A stretch of DNA of 24,008 nucleotides from a virus. Made by a program: the position numbers and the translations under genes. The notes below the pieces were generated by a model that saw only the letters and a list, made by a program, of their open reading frames with translations, was not told the DNA's origin and searched no databases. Below are positions 22,703 through 24,008 of this stretch, in pieces (within the stretch, counting starts at the first letter, position 1; each line of letters starts with the position of its first letter). The stretch lies in the IMG/VR virus record IMGVR_UViG_3300028840_002442, positions 1 to 24,008 of that record; one strand, given 5' to 3'.

Positions 22703-23713
22703 TCACTCAGCCGGTGACCCTTCGTCACCGGCTTTCTTCTTTTCCATCTCCTCACCCTTGTCAGCCAGCTCGGCAAACGACACACCTATATTCCAGGTGC
22801 CAACGCCAAGCTGCTCTTCCATTTTTGTCAACTCAACCCAAACATCGGGGAACTCACGCCGGATCGCAGTATAGGCAATCGGGCGCTGGCCCGGGCAAAT
22901 TCGACACGCCGTTCGGCACAAACCACGAGAGTAGCCTGGCCAAAGCGGCGCACCTGATTCCGCCAGTATCCGCTCGCCTGAACCCTTGTCCGCGAAGTAG
23001 AGCGGTTGAAAGAACCGGACGTCCTTAATCCGCTCTACCAGCAGCCAGCGATCGGTGCGAGGTGTGCTGCGAGCCGCCTTCTCTTGCAGCCGGCCGCCAC
23101 GAAGCACAACCATAGTGCCCGGCTCAAACGACAGGAAATACGGATCCATGCCCGCGTGTAATACCTCGTGGCAATAGGGATGTGCAAAATGCGGCCACTC
23201 CCCTTTGTCCAGGATGTGGTCGATCATATTCTCTTCTGATCGACAGATCACCAGCGGCGCCCCTATCCACGCCGAAAACTCACGCAGAAACATCTCCATA
23301 CCAACGAAGTCGGCGCCCATGTCGCAGAACGCCAGCCGTAGATCCGCTGTAGGGAAGTAACGTTTTGCCCACACGGCCGCAGCTGAGGAGTCCTTGCCGC
23401 CTGAAAACTGAATCACCAGGATCTTGCCCTCGAGCTCGGCCTGCTCATCTTCAGATGGCCTAAGATCGTCTAGAGTTGCCCCGCGGATCACTTTAGGCTT
23501 GTCCTTCTGCGGCTTCTCGTCATCTTGTCCGACTCCCCACCACTCCCCGAGGTCATTAAGCACCTCCTGTACTGCCTCGTTAGTGGTTTCGACATCCTGA
23601 AGCAATGTGGCCAGCCGCTCTGTATTCGCCTCGGCCAGCTCGGCCAGTGGATCCAATGTGGCCAAAAGCACCTTCGCCTCCTCTTCAGTCACATCTAGCA
23701 CTAACACAGGCAC
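22703..23713 (-). CDS. PAPS-reductase/DndC-like ATP pyrophosphatase with the end of a ParB-like domain
   Basis: The frame from a GTG at 23713 gives 336 residues. Residues 1-42 (PVLVLDVTEEEAKVLLATLD, LATLLQDV) are the second half of a phage ParB-like domain whose first half is in the next frame upstream. From about 97 it is a PAPS-reductase-type domain: PP-loop FSGGKDSS (103-110), then AFCDMGADFVGMEMF. Cysteines C181, C266, C270 and C273 (GLCRTACRICPGQRP) could hold an Fe-S cluster as in DndC-like enzymes. Enzymes of this superfamily activate a target with ATP, often for sulfur transfer. ParB and PAPS-reductase partners occur in IbrA/IbrB and in phage fusions. AGGGGAG lies six bases before the GTG, so restart after the break is possible. 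A one-base loss near 23745 is more likely. Confidence 0.75.
   Translation of the reverse strand: MPVLVLDVTEEEAKVLLATLDPLAELAEANTERLATLLQDVETTNEAVQEVLNDLGEWWGVGQDDEKPQKDKPKVIRGATLDDLRPSEDEQAELEGKILVIQFSGGKDSSAAAVWAKRYFPTADLRLAFCDMGADFVGMEMFLREFSAWIGAPLVICRSEENMIDHILDKGEWPHFAHPYCHEVLHAGMDPYFLSFEPGTMVVLRGGRLQEKAARSTPRTDRWLLVERIKDVRFFQPLYFADKGSGERILAESGAPLWPGYSRGLCRTACRICPGQRPIAYTAIRREFPDVWVELTKMEEQLGVGTWNIGVSFAELADKGEEMEKKKAGDEGSPAE
22709..22743 (+). terminator. Intrinsic terminator of the rightward operon, inside the end of the converging gene
   Basis: AGCCGGTGA (22709-22717) pairs perfectly with TCACCGGCT (22725-22733) around a 7-base loop, followed by TTCTTCTTTT. It lies within the last codons (AGDEGSPAE) of the leftward gene, so that sequence serves as both code and terminator. 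Confidence 0.8.
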
Positions 23714-23724
23714 CTTCTGCTCCC

Positions 23725-23931
23725 CTAGCTCTTCGGTACGAAGGTGCCATCGATCAGCTCAAGCTGACCGTCTTCACGCTCTCGCGCGATCACGGCATCT
23801 GCAATCCCCACCTGCTCCAAAACGCCCCGCAGCGCCGCCCGCTGCTCGTCTGGGTGCGTTCGCCAATTCCATGTATTGGGTACCAGCTTGTTAGCCGGCA
23901 CCCGTCGAAGACTCTTGATTCGATCTCTCAC
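23725..23931 (-). CDS. ParB-like domain, N-terminal part, split by frameshift
   Basis: The 68-residue product starts at a GTG at 23931 with AGGAG eight bases upstream. It reads LRRVPANKLVPNTWNWRTHP, then DEQRAALRGVLEQVGIADA and LELIDG, the first half of a phage ParB/sulfiredoxin-like domain. After IDG it runs into FVPKS and stops. In the -1 frame the same DNA gives HLRTEELGEQKVPVLVLD, which is how this family normally continues, and leads without a stop into the PAPS-reductase-like gene. Restoring one C near 23745-23748 (GGCCACC instead of GGCACC) would join them into a 409-residue fusion. No slippery heptamer is seen there. Inactivation, sequencing or assembly error, or an unusual recoding event are the options. 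Confidence 0.75.
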   Translation of the reverse strand: MRDRIKSLRRVPANKLVPNTWNWRTHPDEQRAALRGVLEQVGIADAVIAREREDGQLELIDGTFVPKS

Positions 23932-24008
23932 GTGTCCATTCTCCTATACCCTGACGACGACGACATATAACCCAACCCTAAGTGCGCAATCGGCGCAATC
24001 ACAAAACC
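23928..24008 (-). CDS. Possible C-terminal end of a gene entering from the right edge
   Basis: On the minus strand the frame from 24008 is open for 26 codons (GFVIAPIAHLGLGYMSSSSG, then YRRMDT) and ends in a TGA that overlaps the GTG start of the ParB-like gene as GTGA. The overlap and the protein-like composition suggest a coupled upstream gene, but the stretch is too short to be sure, and no family can be named. Confidence 0.3.
   Translation of the reverse strand, partial: GFVIAPIAHLGLGYMSSSSGYRRMDT

Noticed and set aside
1-24008. CRISPR arrays, tRNA or rRNA genes, insertion sequences, integrase
   Set aside because: No regular repeat-spacer pattern, no cloverleaf recognised by eye and no transposase or recombinase motif in the translated frames. 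A tRNA scan was not possible.

Overview
This window is a slice of a tailed double-stranded DNA phage genome or prophage (siphovirus-like). It is GC-rich and densely coded. Almost everything from about 21.5 kb down to base 1 is one long leftward (minus-strand) late operon in a lambda-like order: two small-terminase candidates, GpA-type large terminase, zinc-binding protein, gpW-like protein, small beta-rich protein, lambda-family portal, S49 protease fused to the major capsid protein, a structural protein, neck and tail-completion proteins, probable tail tube, tail chaperone with a predicted -1 frameshift, tape measure, a small membrane protein, tail fibre, appendage proteins, and a lysis or cell-wall block. 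No sheath gene is seen, so a long non-contractile tail is likely. I see no integrase, rRNA or tRNA. The sequence itself does not name the host.

Left edge (1-2.8 kb): two papain-like cysteine hydrolases (a YiiX/NlpC-P60 type and a secreted C39-like type) and a truncated secreted protein follow the tail-fibre and appendage genes. Centre (2.8-17.8 kb): virion genes, mostly with 1-17 base overlaps or very short gaps. The few real gaps hold strong RNA structures: three near-identical 19-bp palindromes (17.82-17.92 kb), a GC-rich hairpin (12.02-12.06 kb), and two related leader cassettes of about 110-125 bp that each end in an intrinsic terminator directly before a ribosome binding site (10.5-10.6 and 12.8-12.93 kb). 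Together they suggest that late transcription is set by termination and antitermination.

Right edge (21.5-24 kb): a rightward two-gene operon with a good sigma70-like promoter, structured leader and intrinsic terminator encodes a GP88-like cysteine-rich protein and a DUF523/TudS-like putative desulfidase. It converges on a leftward gene that joins a ParB-like domain to a PAPS-reductase/DndC-like ATP pyrophosphatase. That gene is broken by an apparent one-base deletion. This sulfur- and cluster-chemistry island is the best candidate here for an undescribed system, possibly nucleobase or DNA-backbone thio-modification or its reversal. Its function is inferred, not shown.
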